This document shows, piece by piece, positions 1 to 8,015 of a DNA stretch of 32,615 bases. Made by a program: the position numbers and the translations under genes. The stretch is from positions 1 through 32,615 of the forward strand of contig JAFSJF010000155.1 in NCBI GenBank assembly GCA_017439405.1. The letters run 5' to 3'. Numbering within the stretch: position 1 is the stretch's first letter; the number at the start of each line of letters is the position of its first letter. Under the pieces are notes generated by a model, which saw only the letters and a list, made by a program, of their open reading frames with translations, searched no databases and was not told where the DNA came from. This stretch comes from Bacteroidales bacterium (GTDB lineage: Bacteria > Bacteroidota > Bacteroidia > Bacteroidales > F082).

Positions 1-12
1 AGCGTAAGGACA

Positions 13-210
13 ATGAGCAACCATAAGGACAGCGGAGAAATCAAAACGGTTTACATCTGCCTTGGAAGGTTCGCGGAATGCTACCATAAAAGGCCTGACT
101 GTGAAGGCTTGGAAAACTGTTCAAAGACGGTTGATACTATCAGTTTGCGAGGGGCAGTGGATATGGGGAGAAAACCATGCCGCTATTGCTTTGGTTATAG
201 ATGGAACTGA
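13..210 (+). CDS. Small cysteine-rich protein, unknown function
   Basis: A 65-residue protein with five cysteines and a closing C-x2-C (PCRYC). The pattern is aromatic-x-C near residue 16, then YHK, two cysteines, a helix with an Ala/Gly-Arg-x-PCxxC ending. This resembles the small YH...C...PCxxC module often found at the ends of bacterial secreted or nuclease proteins, and it probably binds a metal or is disulfide-bonded. There is no signal peptide. An AAGGA sequence lies five bases before the ATG, so the start is plausible, but the window begins just upstream and the gene could belong to an operon that is cut off. It faces the large AlbA-domain gene tail to tail with 25 bases between them. 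The function is not known. Confidence 0.6.
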   Translation: MSNHKDSGEIKTVYICLGRFAECYHKRPDCEGLENCSKTVDTISLRGAVDMGRKPCRYCFGYRWN

Positions 211-235
211 CGGAAGGCAAATGGAATTTTGGTGA

Positions 236-2566
236 CTATTGTTTCGGCCTTGAAGCTGCCTTTTTTGCCCTGATTTGCTTCTTCATCTTGTCGGTCATCA
301 CCAAAGTCTCGTTGTTGATGCGGATATAGGCCGTGCCGTCCATTTCCACGATGCCGTTTTCGTAGGGATCGACCTTGATGGAAAGCACCTTGTCGTCATA
401 CATGGGCTTCATCTGGAACAGCGCGAGCTCGTCCTGGTCGAAGAATTTCTTGGCTTCGTCTTGGATGAACCTCATGTAGCTGTCAATCGTAGTCATTTTC
501 AAATATGTCATATCGGCTTCAAGGCCAATTACATAGCCCAAGTCGGAGACCCCGATGTAGAGCGTCCCGCCGGCTTGCGTGTTGAGGAATCCGCAGAGTG
601 CCTTGAAGATGTTCTTTTCTTGGAGGTGGTAGTTGGGCATCATGTTGTAGTTGGGCGGATAGACGAAAGAGGTCTTGAACTCTTGGTGACGGTCCTCGAT
701 GCCGAGATAGATGCCGTTCTCCTCGTCGAGGTCGGTGGCGTCTTCGGTCTCCAGCGACAGGCTCTTGATGATCTCCAGCTTGATGATGTTCTTGGTGGCG
801 GCGGGCACGATGTCGCCCAGCGTGTTGCACGATTGGACGAGCTTTGCGATCTTGATCATGGTTTCGTCGGTGCTTTCCTTGACGAGTTTCTCGAGGGTCT
901 CGTTGTCGGCCTCGTTGCCGTATGCCATCAGAATCCTCACGATGTCGCACTTGAGCTTGACCACATCCACTGCCTCGAAGCCGTGGGCGGGTTCCAGTTC
1001 CCTAACCTTGTCGTAGTTGCCTTTGGCGAACAGGATGAGCCGTTTCAAATATTCCATCACGAATGTGACGTAGTCAAGGCATTCCTGCGAGTCGATGAGG
1101 CAGGCCATGGCCTTGAGCACGCATAGCACCCTGAACCGGTCCGAAGGGTTCACGATGGTCTTCTGGTAGTGGAGCAGCATGCGGATCAGGTCGCGTATGC
1201 TGCCCTCGTTGAGCATGGTCGTTTTGTCGTCCTCGTCCCACGACGGCTCGAAGACGAAGCCTTCGATCATCTCCTTCTTCACCTTGTCCATGTTGAAGTA
1301 GTTGTTTGACTCACAGATGATTGCCGCATTGATGTAGCCGTAGTAGGAGCCTGAGCCGAGGTTGACGATCTTCACCTTGCCGAAGCTGTCTCTCGTAAAG
1401 CGCTCGTCGTAGGCCGTGTGGACGGTGTAGCCGTCTTCCGTGAACCAGTCGATCTGCTTCTCGCCCCGCTTGTTCGTCGCGATGCTCATGACACGGGCGA
1501 GGGCCACTTTGCCCATCTGGTCGCGCCCGTTGATGATGTCTTCGATGAGGTATCTCACGAAGCTGCCCTTGATGGTGAAGGTCTGCTTGGCATAATCCTC
1601 CAGTTCCACCTCGATCTCATCGTTGACTTTCAGGTATTTTGTGAAATCCATGTAGTTGTAGTACAAGATGTTGGCCTCGTTGATGACGATTTTGCCTTCA
1701 ATGGTCTCGTATTCGGGGTCGATGCTCTTGATTTTGATGCCGTTGTAATGGATTGAGACCACTTTGGCGGAGAGGGTGTCGCCTTCGTTGTAGGTTTTCT
1801 TCGACTTTTTCCTTGAAGGCGAGGTGCTGGCCTGCTCGATGATGAAGTCGCCTATGAATTTCTCGAGGGCTTCCACATTGTTCTCCACCGACTTTTTCAG
1901 TTTCTCGTTCTTCAGGGTGGTCAGGTTGATTTTGTCTTCCAGCAGCGAAATGGAGTTGACCAACTGGAAGCGCTTGGTCTTTATCATGTCTTCGTTCATC
2001 GGGACAATGCTCAGCGCGTCGTTGGCGATGAGCATAGTGCCCTTGTTCTCATAGACCAGTTCCGACGACTTTGACTCTATGAAGACCATGTTGTTGATGA
2101 TTTTGTGGGCGAATATTTCAGGCTCGAAGTTGATGATGTCGTCCCAATTGTACACGATTTTCGGCTCGGCTTCCGACATGAGGTTGTCCACCGTAAGGGT
2201 CAGGAGGTCGGAACACACGTCAGCCGAAACCAATAGCGCGATGGAGTTGAGCATGGGTATGAGCAGCCTTTTCTTGGTTGCGCTGTTGATGTCGCCGTCC
2301 GACAAGAGCAGTGCGGCCAAAAGCCGGGTCTCGAAGGTCAGTTCCGTCTTGTCGTGGGTGTTGGACTCGTCATAATATAAAGGCCTGGTCTTTATGGTTT
2401 CAATGAGTATCTTGCCGCGTTTGGCCAAGATGTCGAGCGTGAACCGGTAGAACGAGTCGGTTTTGTCGCCTTTCTTCAGGAATTCGAGCACTTTCTCGAA
2501 GTTCTCATCGATATATTCAGTCTTGATGTCGAGCCAAAGCGGGACGTTTTCGTGGTTTTTTTTCAT
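236..2566 (-). CDS. AlbA_2/Schlafen-type putative DNA-binding multidomain protein
   Basis: A 776-residue cytoplasmic protein without signal peptide or membrane segments. Residues about 620-760 match the AlbA_2 (Schlafen, formerly AAA_4) domain: RHQEFKTSFVY, then a helix with ALCGFLNTQAGGTLYIGVSDLG, the characteristic E-x-K...FxNxxGGxLxIGV pattern. Residues about 258-335 (EGDTLSAKVVSI...GKIVI...VNDEIEVEL) look like an OB/S1-like beta-barrel, and the region 355-420 may be a second one. The N-terminal 250 residues are alpha-helical and unrecognised. AlbA_2 domains are usually found in transcription regulators and defence or stress proteins, and the role here is unknown. The start ATG at 2566 is preceded by a -7 element at 2645-2652. 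The gene is monocistronic. Confidence 0.85.
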   Translation of the reverse strand: MKKNHENVPLWLDIKTEYIDENFEKVLEFLKKGDKTDSFYRFTLDILAKRGKILIETIKTRPLYYDESNTHDKTELTFETRLLAALLLSDGDINSATKKRLLIPMLNSIALLVSADVCSDLLTLTVDNLMSEAEPKIVYNWDDIINFEPEIFAHKIINNMVFIESKSSELVYENKGTMLIANDALSIVPMNEDMIKTKRFQLVNSISLLEDKINLTTLKNEKLKKSVENNVEALEKFIGDFIIEQASTSPSRKKSKKTYNEGDTLSAKVVSIHYNGIKIKSIDPEYETIEGKIVINEANILYYNYMDFTKYLKVNDEIEVELEDYAKQTFTIKGSFVRYLIEDIINGRDQMGKVALARVMSIATNKRGEKQIDWFTEDGYTVHTAYDERFTRDSFGKVKIVNLGSGSYYGYINAAIICESNNYFNMDKVKKEMIEGFVFEPSWDEDDKTTMLNEGSIRDLIRMLLHYQKTIVNPSDRFRVLCVLKAMACLIDSQECLDYVTFVMEYLKRLILFAKGNYDKVRELEPAHGFEAVDVVKLKCDIVRILMAYGNEADNETLEKLVKESTDETMIKIAKLVQSCNTLGDIVPAATKNIIKLEIIKSLSLETEDATDLDEENGIYLGIEDRHQEFKTSFVYPPNYNMMPNYHLQEKNIFKALCGFLNTQAGGTLYIGVSDLGYVIGLEADMTYLKMTTIDSYMRFIQDEAKKFFDQDELALFQMKPMYDDKVLSIKVDPYENGIVEMDGTAYIRINNETLVMTDKMKKQIRAKKAASRPKQ

Positions 2567-2644
2567 TTTTTTCCAGAGTTTATGTCTTGGGGATGGTGGG
2601 AATGGTGGATACTACTTGTTGAACAGGGTGGTTTGACTGGGGTG

Positions 2645-2652
2645 CAAAGATA
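2645..2652 (-). promoter_or_regulatory. Bacteroidetes -7 element for the AlbA-domain gene
   Basis: TATCTTTG on the minus strand matches the TAnnTTTG consensus and lies 78 bases upstream of the ATG at 2566. No clear -33 TTG is at the usual spacing. Confidence 0.5.
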
Positions 2653-2748
2653 GTGTTTTTGCCCAAACGGAAAAGCGGCCTGACATGATTCGGGTCGCTT
2701 GGGTTGCTAATGGGAATTCTTGGCAACTGAACTGTTGCCGACGTTTCG

Positions 2749-2820
2749 TGAACCCGCAGGGAATCGAACCCTGATCGAAGGAACCGGAATCCTTTATTCT
2801 ATCCATTAAACTACGGGTCC
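2749..2820 (-). tRNA. tRNA-Arg (anticodon CCG)
   Basis: The minus strand folds into a full cloverleaf of 72 nt: acceptor GGACCCG pairs with CGGGTTC (one G-U), then a discriminator A. The anticodon stem AAGGA/TCCTT encloses loop TTCCGGT, giving anticodon CCG, which reads CGG. The T-loop is TTCGATTC in a stem AGGGT/CCCT. CCA is not encoded. A -7 element lies 33 bases upstream. Confidence 0.93.
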
Positions 2821-2852
2821 GGGAGGAATGGTCGTGCCTCCTTTTTGTGGTG

Positions 2853-2860
2853 CAAAAATA
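2853..2860 (-). promoter_or_regulatory. -7 element for tRNA-Arg
   Basis: TATTTTTG on the minus strand fits TAnnTTTG and lies just upstream of the tRNA 5' end at 2820. No convincing -33 box is seen. Confidence 0.5.
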
Positions 2861-2929
2861 GTCTTTTTCTGGATACGGACAGTCGTGTAGGCCTTAATTT
2901 CGATGAATTTTGCGTCTTGGACGGTCGGC

Positions 2930-4279
2930 TCATTTGGATTCGTTGCTGATGACCATCACGTTTTCGTTGCCTATCCTGACCTTCAGCCAACGCTCGATGC
3001 GGTCGTGAAGCTCGTCGTCGATGGGCTTGCCGCTGCTGACAATGGCCACGATCTGCTCGATTTCAGCTCCATTTGCGCTAACCGCCGAGCCGCGTGTCAG
3101 GCTGAGGCCGGTGATGTCGGGGTATTGCGCAAACAATTCCTTGGAGATGGCTCCCACGGGAATTTCCTTGCCCTTGTAGTCGGAAAGCATGGCCTCTAAC
3201 TGGGCGATGCTGTCGTTCAGCCGCTTGAGTTGCTTGTCGTTGTACTCGTAAATCCCTTTGATGATCTCGGTTTCGGAGAATTCTTCGCGGACGCTGGTGG
3301 CGTCTTCGTGGAAGATGATTTGGCTGCGCTTGATGCCGTAGTCTTCTGCCTCCCGACAGAAGCGTTCCTTGGCTTCGGGTGTCAGCGTTTCGCCGGCAAG
3401 GAAAATGTCTAATGTAGGCGACTTGCGCGAATAGGTGGCTTTATGGTCGTAGATGAAGCATTTGCCGAGGTTCTTGTTTTCGGCCACCAACCGCTCGGAA
3501 TGCGTGATGAAGTTGTTTTCCTTGACGACCGAGATGGCGGAGATGATGCTAGGCACGATGACAATGAGTAAAATGAGATAAACAGCGCTTTTGGGCAGAT
3601 GGCGTTTCTGTTCGTCCGACTCCACGATGGGGAAACGGAAATACTTCACGATGGCGAAGGTGGCCAATGCAATAAAGATGCTGTTGATGAGAAAAAGATA
3701 GAGTGCACCAAAGATGACTGAGCCTTTCCAGATGGAGATGCCGTAGCCGACGGTGCAAAGGGGAGGCATGAGGGCGGTGGCAATGGCCACGCCCGTGATC
3801 ACGCTGCCCTTGTCCTTTCGCGAAGTCTCGACGATGCCTGCAAAGCCACCAAACAGCGCGATAAGCACATCGTAAATGGTGGGGTTGGTGCGCGCCAGCA
3901 ACTCCGACGGATTGGCCAAACTCAATGGGCTGAGCAGGAAGAATAGGGTTGAGGCCAAAATGCTGATGACGACCATCACGGCGAAGTTCTTCAGCGAGCT
4001 CTTGACCAATTCGTTGTCCTCAGTGCCAAGGCCGAGGCCGAAACCGAGGATGGGCCCCATGACGGGCGATACCAACATCGCGCCAATGATGACGGGGATG
4101 GAGTTGACGTTCAATCCCACCGAGGCGATGACGATGGCGCAAGCCAAAATGAACACGTTGGTGCCGCGGAAGGCGATGTTCTTGCGGATGGAGGCGCTGG
4201 CATTCTCGTAGTCGATTTCGTCCGAAATGTGGATGATGGATTTCAAATATATGAGGATTCTGCGGATAATGTTTTTCAT
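2930..4279 (-). CDS. DUF389 family integral membrane protein
   Basis: A 449-residue protein of the DUF389 (TIGR00341-like) family. Residues about 38-255 hold six or so hydrophobic helices, with the family's conserved stretch IIGAMLVSPVMGPILGFGLG at about 64-83 and a later ALMPPLCTVGYG loop. The C-terminal 190 residues are soluble and unrecognised, with a short coiled coil (YNDKQLKRLNDSIAQLEAM). This tail is longer than in minimal family members and probably sits in the cytoplasm or periplasm as a sensor or partner-binding part. The transported substrate, if any, is not established for the family. The gene lies downstream of msrC after a 165-base gap with a GC-rich hairpin, so it may have its own promoter; only a weak GTTCTTTG is seen at 4299-4306. 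Confidence 0.88.
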   Translation of the reverse strand: MKNIIRRILIYLKSIIHISDEIDYENASASIRKNIAFRGTNVFILACAIVIASVGLNVNSIPVIIGAMLVSPVMGPILGFGLGLGTEDNELVKSSLKNFAVMVVISILASTLFFLLSPLSLANPSELLARTNPTIYDVLIALFGGFAGIVETSRKDKGSVITGVAIATALMPPLCTVGYGISIWKGSVIFGALYLFLINSIFIALATFAIVKYFRFPIVESDEQKRHLPKSAVYLILLIVIVPSIISAISVVKENNFITHSERLVAENKNLGKCFIYDHKATYSRKSPTLDIFLAGETLTPEAKERFCREAEDYGIKRSQIIFHEDATSVREEFSETEIIKGIYEYNDKQLKRLNDSIAQLEAMLSDYKGKEIPVGAISKELFAQYPDITGLSLTRGSAVSANGAEIEQIVAIVSSGKPIDDELHDRIERWLKVRIGNENVMVISNESK

Positions 4280-4390
4280 GGTCGTGTCTTTTTTTCTGCA
4301 AAGAACAGCTTTTTTGTTGAATTGCGCAAGAATGATGAAGAAATAAAGGGGATTCCCTTTGGGGAATGGAGTGTTGATGGCGTTTTGTTA

Positions 4391-4438
4391 GGCGGCGGCT
4401 TGTGGGACTTACGAATAGTATGTGCTTCTGCCGCCGCT
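4391..4438 (-). terminator. Possible stem-loop after msrC
   Basis: An 8-bp perfect inverted repeat, GCGGCGGC (4392-4399) and GCCGCCGC (4430-4437), lies just 3' of the msrC stop. The loop is long (30 nt) and there is no T-run after it on the minus strand, so termination is only a weak suggestion. Confidence 0.25.
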
Positions 4439-4444
4439 TGAAGC

Positions 4445-4924
4445 TTAATGACCGACTTCCATTCCCCGCAGGGGAATCTTGTCCGCCACTACCTCCGCGA
4501 TTTGCTCCAGCCATTCCTTGTCAATGGCGTCGAAGGTGGCCAAACGCTCGCTGTCGATGTCGAGCACGCCGACCACTTCCTCACCTTTATATAAAGGTAT
4601 TACGATTTCGCTCCGCGACTCGCTGCTGCAGGCAATGTGGCCTGGGAATTGCTCCACGTCTTCCACGACAATGGTTTTCTTATCTTTCCATGCCGTTCCG
4701 CAAACGCCCTTGCCAAAGCCGATGCGGGTGCAGGCCACGGGGCCTTGGAAAGGCCCGAGCACCAATTGGTTGCCGATGACGCGGTAGAAGCCCGTCCACC
4801 AGAAGTGGAACGCCTCTTGGATCAGTGCGGCCACGTTGGCCATGTTGGCGATGGGGTCGCTTTCGTCTTTCACCATTGCTCGCACTTGTGCGAGAAGGGT
4901 TTTGTAGGTTTCGTTTTTGTCCAT
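4445..4924 (-). CDS. msrC: Free methionine-(R)-sulfoxide reductase (GAF-domain fRMsr)
   Basis: A 159-residue single GAF-domain protein that matches the fRMsr family, which reduces free L-methionine-(R)-sulfoxide in the cytoplasm using thioredoxin. The three family cysteines are visible: Cys65 (GPVACTRIGFG), Cys75 (GKGVCGTAW) and Cys99 (GHIACSSESRSE). Their spacing of 10 and 24 residues equals that of Cys84, Cys94 and Cys118 in the E. coli enzyme, so the active site appears intact. The FWWTGFYRV and EVVGVLDIDS blocks are also typical. The length is the usual one for the family. It lies 46 bases downstream of the RsmI-like methyltransferase gene and is probably cotranscribed with dnaA and that gene, as no separate promoter is seen. 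Confidence 0.93.
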   Translation of the reverse strand: MDKNETYKTLLAQVRAMVKDESDPIANMANVAALIQEAFHFWWTGFYRVIGNQLVLGPFQGPVACTRIGFGKGVCGTAWKDKKTIVVEDVEQFPGHIACSSESRSEIVIPLYKGEEVVGVLDIDSERLATFDAIDKEWLEQIAEVVADKIPLRGMEVGH

Positions 4925-4970
4925 GGTTTCTTGTTTTGGGTCACTACACTGCGCAGCGTTTTGAGTTGGG

Positions 4971-5750
4971 CTAATGAAGTTTCGTCGCTTCCTGACGGGA
5001 CGGCCCTTGATGTTGCCATTTTCTTCTTGGCTCGCTGTAAACCAAAAACACGGCGGGTTTTTTATTCAGGTCGCCTTTGAAGCCTTTCCATTCCCCGATG
5101 CTTTGGCTGATAATGAGTTCGTTCTCGCAAGTCAGGTTGCATGCGACGCAAACTCTTGTGGCAGGGTGGAGGTTTTTGCACAAATCCTGTAGCATGGCGT
5201 TGTTTCGGAAGGGTGTCTCGATGAACAGCTCGGTCTCGTTGTGGGCCATCGAGCGGCGTTCCAGGTCCTTGATGGCGTTTTGCCTTTCAGGGCTTTTGAT
5301 GGGCAGGTAGCCGTGGAAGGCGAAAGCCTGTCCGTTGAAGCCTGAGGCCATCAATGCGAGGATCATCGCGTTTGGGCCTACCAATGGAACCACTTGGATT
5401 CCGGCGGAATGCGCCAAATCAACGACCAACGCGCCAGGGTCGGCCACGCAGGGCGTTCCTGCCTCCGACATCAGTCCCATGTCTTCGCCTTGCAGGCAGG
5501 CGCCGAGGTGTTCCATCAGGTCGAGGTTGCGGGCATCGTGCTTGTCCAATTCGATAAACTCGATGTCGTCAATGGCATTTTCCATCCCAATTCGGCTCAA
5601 AACGCGCCGCGAGGTGCGGGTGTTTTCCACCACGAAATGTTTCAATCGTTTCACGATTTCCAATGTGCCTGTTGGCAGAACCTGTTCGGGCTTGGTGAGA
5701 CCGAGCAAGTTGGGTACCAAATAGAGTTTTCCGAAATTGTTGGTAATCAT
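4971..5750 (-). CDS. RsmI-like SAM-dependent methyltransferase
   Basis: A 259-residue tetrapyrrole-methylase-fold protein of the RsmI (16S rRNA C1402 2'-O-methyltransferase) type in its divergent Bacteroidetes form. Visible landmarks are KLYLVPNLLG at the N-terminus (LYLVATPIGN in classical RsmI), VENTRTSRRVL (AEDTRHTRKLL), MSEAGTPCVADPG (SDAGTPLISDPG), and VPLVGPNAMILALMASG. The GTP-C-ADPG block contacts SAM. Met at 5750 is chosen because it directly precedes the conserved first strand; the open frame runs further upstream, but only inside dnaA in another frame. Because Bacteroidetes commonly encode a second, more classical RsmI, the exact rRNA target is uncertain. The start is 26 bases after the dnaA stop, which suggests one transcript. 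Confidence 0.85.
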   Translation of the reverse strand: MITNNFGKLYLVPNLLGLTKPEQVLPTGTLEIVKRLKHFVVENTRTSRRVLSRIGMENAIDDIEFIELDKHDARNLDLMEHLGACLQGEDMGLMSEAGTPCVADPGALVVDLAHSAGIQVVPLVGPNAMILALMASGFNGQAFAFHGYLPIKSPERQNAIKDLERRSMAHNETELFIETPFRNNAMLQDLCKNLHPATRVCVACNLTCENELIISQSIGEWKGFKGDLNKKPAVFLVYSEPRRKWQHQGPSRQEATKLH

Positions 5751-5776
5751 CGCTTTGTATTGGTGGTAGGATATCG

Positions 5777-7237
5777 TTACATCGAAATCTTTTTCTCCAA
5801 GTCGGCCATCATCACCTTGAATTGCTTGTCGGTGTCCAAACGGTCGGCGACCGTCTTGCAGGCGTGGTGTACGGTGGCGTGATCCTTGTTGCCGCATTGC
5901 TTGCCGATGGTAGCGAGGCTTGCGTTGGAGTATTTCTTGGCGAGGAACATGGCAATTTGCCTTGCTTCAACGACTTGGCGTTTTCGGGTCTTCAGCGCAA
6001 GCTGTTCAAGCGGGATGTTGAAATAGTCGCAGACGATGTTGATGATGTATTCGACGGAGACTTCCTTGACCGAGTTGCGGAGGAAGCGGTCGAGAATCTG
6101 TTGCGTCAGCTCGATGGTGATGGCTTTCTTGTTGAGCGACGACTGGGCCACGAGCGAAATCATCACGCCTTCCAACTCGCGCACGTTGGTTCTCACGTTG
6201 GTAGCCAGATAGTTGACAATCTCGTCGGGCAGGCTGATGCCGTTGCTGTAGAGCTTGTCTCTCAGGATGGCGGAACGCGTGGCCACGTCGGGCGTCTGGA
6301 GGTCGGCAGTCAAGCCCCATTTGAATCGCGACAAGAGGCGAGGCTCCATGTCCTGCAAGTCGGCGGGAAACTTGTCGCTGGTGATGATGAGTTGCTTGTT
6401 GTTTTGGTGCAAGTAGTTGAAAATGTGGAAGAATGTCTCTTGTGTCATGGTCTTCTTGGCCAAGAACTGGATGTCGTCGATGATGAGCACGTCGATCATC
6501 TGGTAGAAGTGGACGAAGTCGTTCAGGTTTTTGTTTTTCGAGGCCGTGACATACTGGTTGGTGAATTGTTCGGCCTGCACGTAAAGGACGGTCTTATCAG
6601 GGTGCAACCGTTTCACTTCCAGTCCGATGGCATGGCATAGGTGTGTCTTGCCAAGGCCGGTGCCACTATAAATGAGCAAAGGGTTGAAGGCTGTCTTGCC
6701 CGGGTTTTTCGCCACGGCTAATCCGCCTTGGCGCGCCACGCGGTTGCAGTCGCCCTCGATGAAGTTTTCGAACGTGTAGTTCTCGTTGAGCTGCGAGTCG
6801 ATTTGCAGCTTTTTCAGTCCGGGAATGACGAAGGGGTTGATGGGGCTTTGCGACAGGTTTTCAGGTGCGGGCCGTCCGATTGGGTTCTTGATGTTGTTGT
6901 GGTTCGAACCGGGCATCACCATCGTGTACGACTGGTCGGAACTGTCCATGAGGATGCTGTATTCCAGCTTTCCGTCGGGGCCAAGGAAGCGCTTGATCGT
7001 CTTCCTCAGCAGGTCGATGTAGTGGTCTTCGAGCCAGTCGTAGAAAAACATGCTGGGGACTTGGATGGTGAGTACTTGGTTGTGGAGCGACAGCGGCACG
7101 ATGGGCTTGAACCACGTTGCATAGCTCTGCTCCGAAGTGTTGTCTTTAATCACTTCAAGGCATTTGTTCCAAATGTTCAAATGGTTGCTCGTCATCTGAA
7201 GTCCGTTATTTGCTTGTTTTTCAATCTGATTTGCCAA
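5777..7237 (-). CDS. dnaA: Chromosomal replication initiator protein DnaA
   Basis: A 486-residue DnaA with all four domains. Domain I begins IWNKCLEVIKDNTSEQSYATWF. Domain II is a linker of about 40 residues rich in Asn and Pro. The AAA+ domain III starts near YTFENFIEGDCNR, with Walker A GTGLGKTH (192-199), Walker B LIIDDIQFL (251-259), and the sensor regions. Domain IV ends with the DNA-binding signature GNKDHATVHHACKTV, in which the usual GGRDHSTV reads GNKDHATV. The product binds origin DnaA boxes and opens DNA. The start could also be Met15 (7195). Upstream lies an AT-rich gap, but no TTATCCACA-type box was found there. The gene leads a likely dnaA-methyltransferase-msrC transcript. Confidence 0.97.
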   Translation of the reverse strand: MANQIEKQANNGLQMTSNHLNIWNKCLEVIKDNTSEQSYATWFKPIVPLSLHNQVLTIQVPSMFFYDWLEDHYIDLLRKTIKRFLGPDGKLEYSILMDSSDQSYTMVMPGSNHNNIKNPIGRPAPENLSQSPINPFVIPGLKKLQIDSQLNENYTFENFIEGDCNRVARQGGLAVAKNPGKTAFNPLLIYSGTGLGKTHLCHAIGLEVKRLHPDKTVLYVQAEQFTNQYVTASKNKNLNDFVHFYQMIDVLIIDDIQFLAKKTMTQETFFHIFNYLHQNNKQLIITSDKFPADLQDMEPRLLSRFKWGLTADLQTPDVATRSAILRDKLYSNGISLPDEIVNYLATNVRTNVRELEGVMISLVAQSSLNKKAITIELTQQILDRFLRNSVKEVSVEYIINIVCDYFNIPLEQLALKTRKRQVVEARQIAMFLAKKYSNASLATIGKQCGNKDHATVHHACKTVADRLDTDKQFKVMMADLEKKISM

Positions 7238-7403
7238 ACAAAAGGACGTTTTTCCGCTTATCGATGCCTTGTGTTTGACTTTGCAAAGGTCGGAAATTAA
7301 TGGTTAATAAAGAAATTAATTTTCCATTGTTTTTGCATTTTCTTTTTCGTAAAATACGAGGTTTTTCCGATTTTGGAATGGGTTTTATTTGTAAACTATT
7401 GGT

Positions 7404-8015
7404 TTATAGCGTGTTAATATGCTCTATTTTTACTCCGAAAATATTCCGGAATTTCTCCTCGATTCTTGAAGCGGAATTTTTCCTTGTTGAAAACTCCAAA
7501 TGGCAGTCCAATTCGAATCGTGGATTCTGCTGCTCCAAGTTTTCCTCTTTCATGATGCGCATCACTTCGTTCATCAAGGGGTATTCGAACTCCAAACTGT
7601 AAATTTCGTTTATGGTTTTCTCCACAATTTGCGCGTTGTCAAGGGCTTCTCGGGCGGCGGTCTTGTAGGCGTTGATGAGTCCCGATGTGCCCAATTTGAT
7701 GCCTCCGAAGTAGCGCGTCACAACGACGCATACGTTGGTGACGCCCTTTGAGAGAATCTGGTTGAGGATGGGCTTGCCCGCCGTGCCCGAAGGCTCACCG
7801 TCGTCGCTTGATCGGAAAACCTTCTTGTCGGGACCGATCATGTAGGCGTAGCAATGGTGTCGTGCATCGAAATATTTCTTCTTGACCGAGGCGACTGCGG
7901 CTTTGGCCTCGTCCTCGTTCATCACTACGAAAGCGTCGGCGATGAACTTGCTGCCTTTCTCCTTGTAGAGGCCTTCGCCGCGGGTGGCTAACATATAGTA
8001 GGTGTCGTCGTTCAT
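7404..8015 (-). CDS. IMPACT/YigZ family protein
   Basis: A 203-residue protein of the IMPACT (UPF0029, YigZ) family. Conserved blocks are KEKGSKFIADAF at the N-terminus, ARHHCYAYMIG, and DDGEPSGTAGKPIL, followed by VVVTRYFGGIKLGTSGLINAY, the diagnostic R-Y-F-G-G-x-x-L-G-x-x-G-L motif. The last 70 residues form the DUF1949-type alpha/beta tail. The biochemical role is not settled; the family is related to translation and stress control in eukaryotes. Its ATG overlaps the stop of the upstream transporter gene (ATGA at 8012-8015), so translation is likely coupled. A longer open frame exists upstream, but it lies inside the transporter gene and lacks family sequence. Confidence 0.93.
   Translation of the reverse strand: MNDDTYYMLATRGEGLYKEKGSKFIADAFVVMNEDEAKAAVASVKKKYFDARHHCYAYMIGPDKKVFRSSDDGEPSGTAGKPILNQILSKGVTNVCVVVTRYFGGIKLGTSGLINAYKTAAREALDNAQIVEKTINEIYSLEFEYPLMNEVMRIMKEENLEQQNPRFELDCHLEFSTRKNSASRIEEKFRNIFGVKIEHINTL

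Noticed and set aside
275-1126. Open frame of 283 residues antisense to the AlbA-domain gene
   Set aside because: It is a shadow of the real gene; composition is unlike a protein and there is no start signal.
2722-2739. Hairpin GGCAAC/GTTGCC downstream of tRNA-Arg as a terminator
   Set aside because: The stem is only 6 bp and has no T-run after it on the minus strand.
7238-7403. AT-rich gap upstream of dnaA as replication origin
   Set aside because: No TTATCCACA-like DnaA box cluster is visible in either strand, so an origin is not supported here despite the AT-richness.
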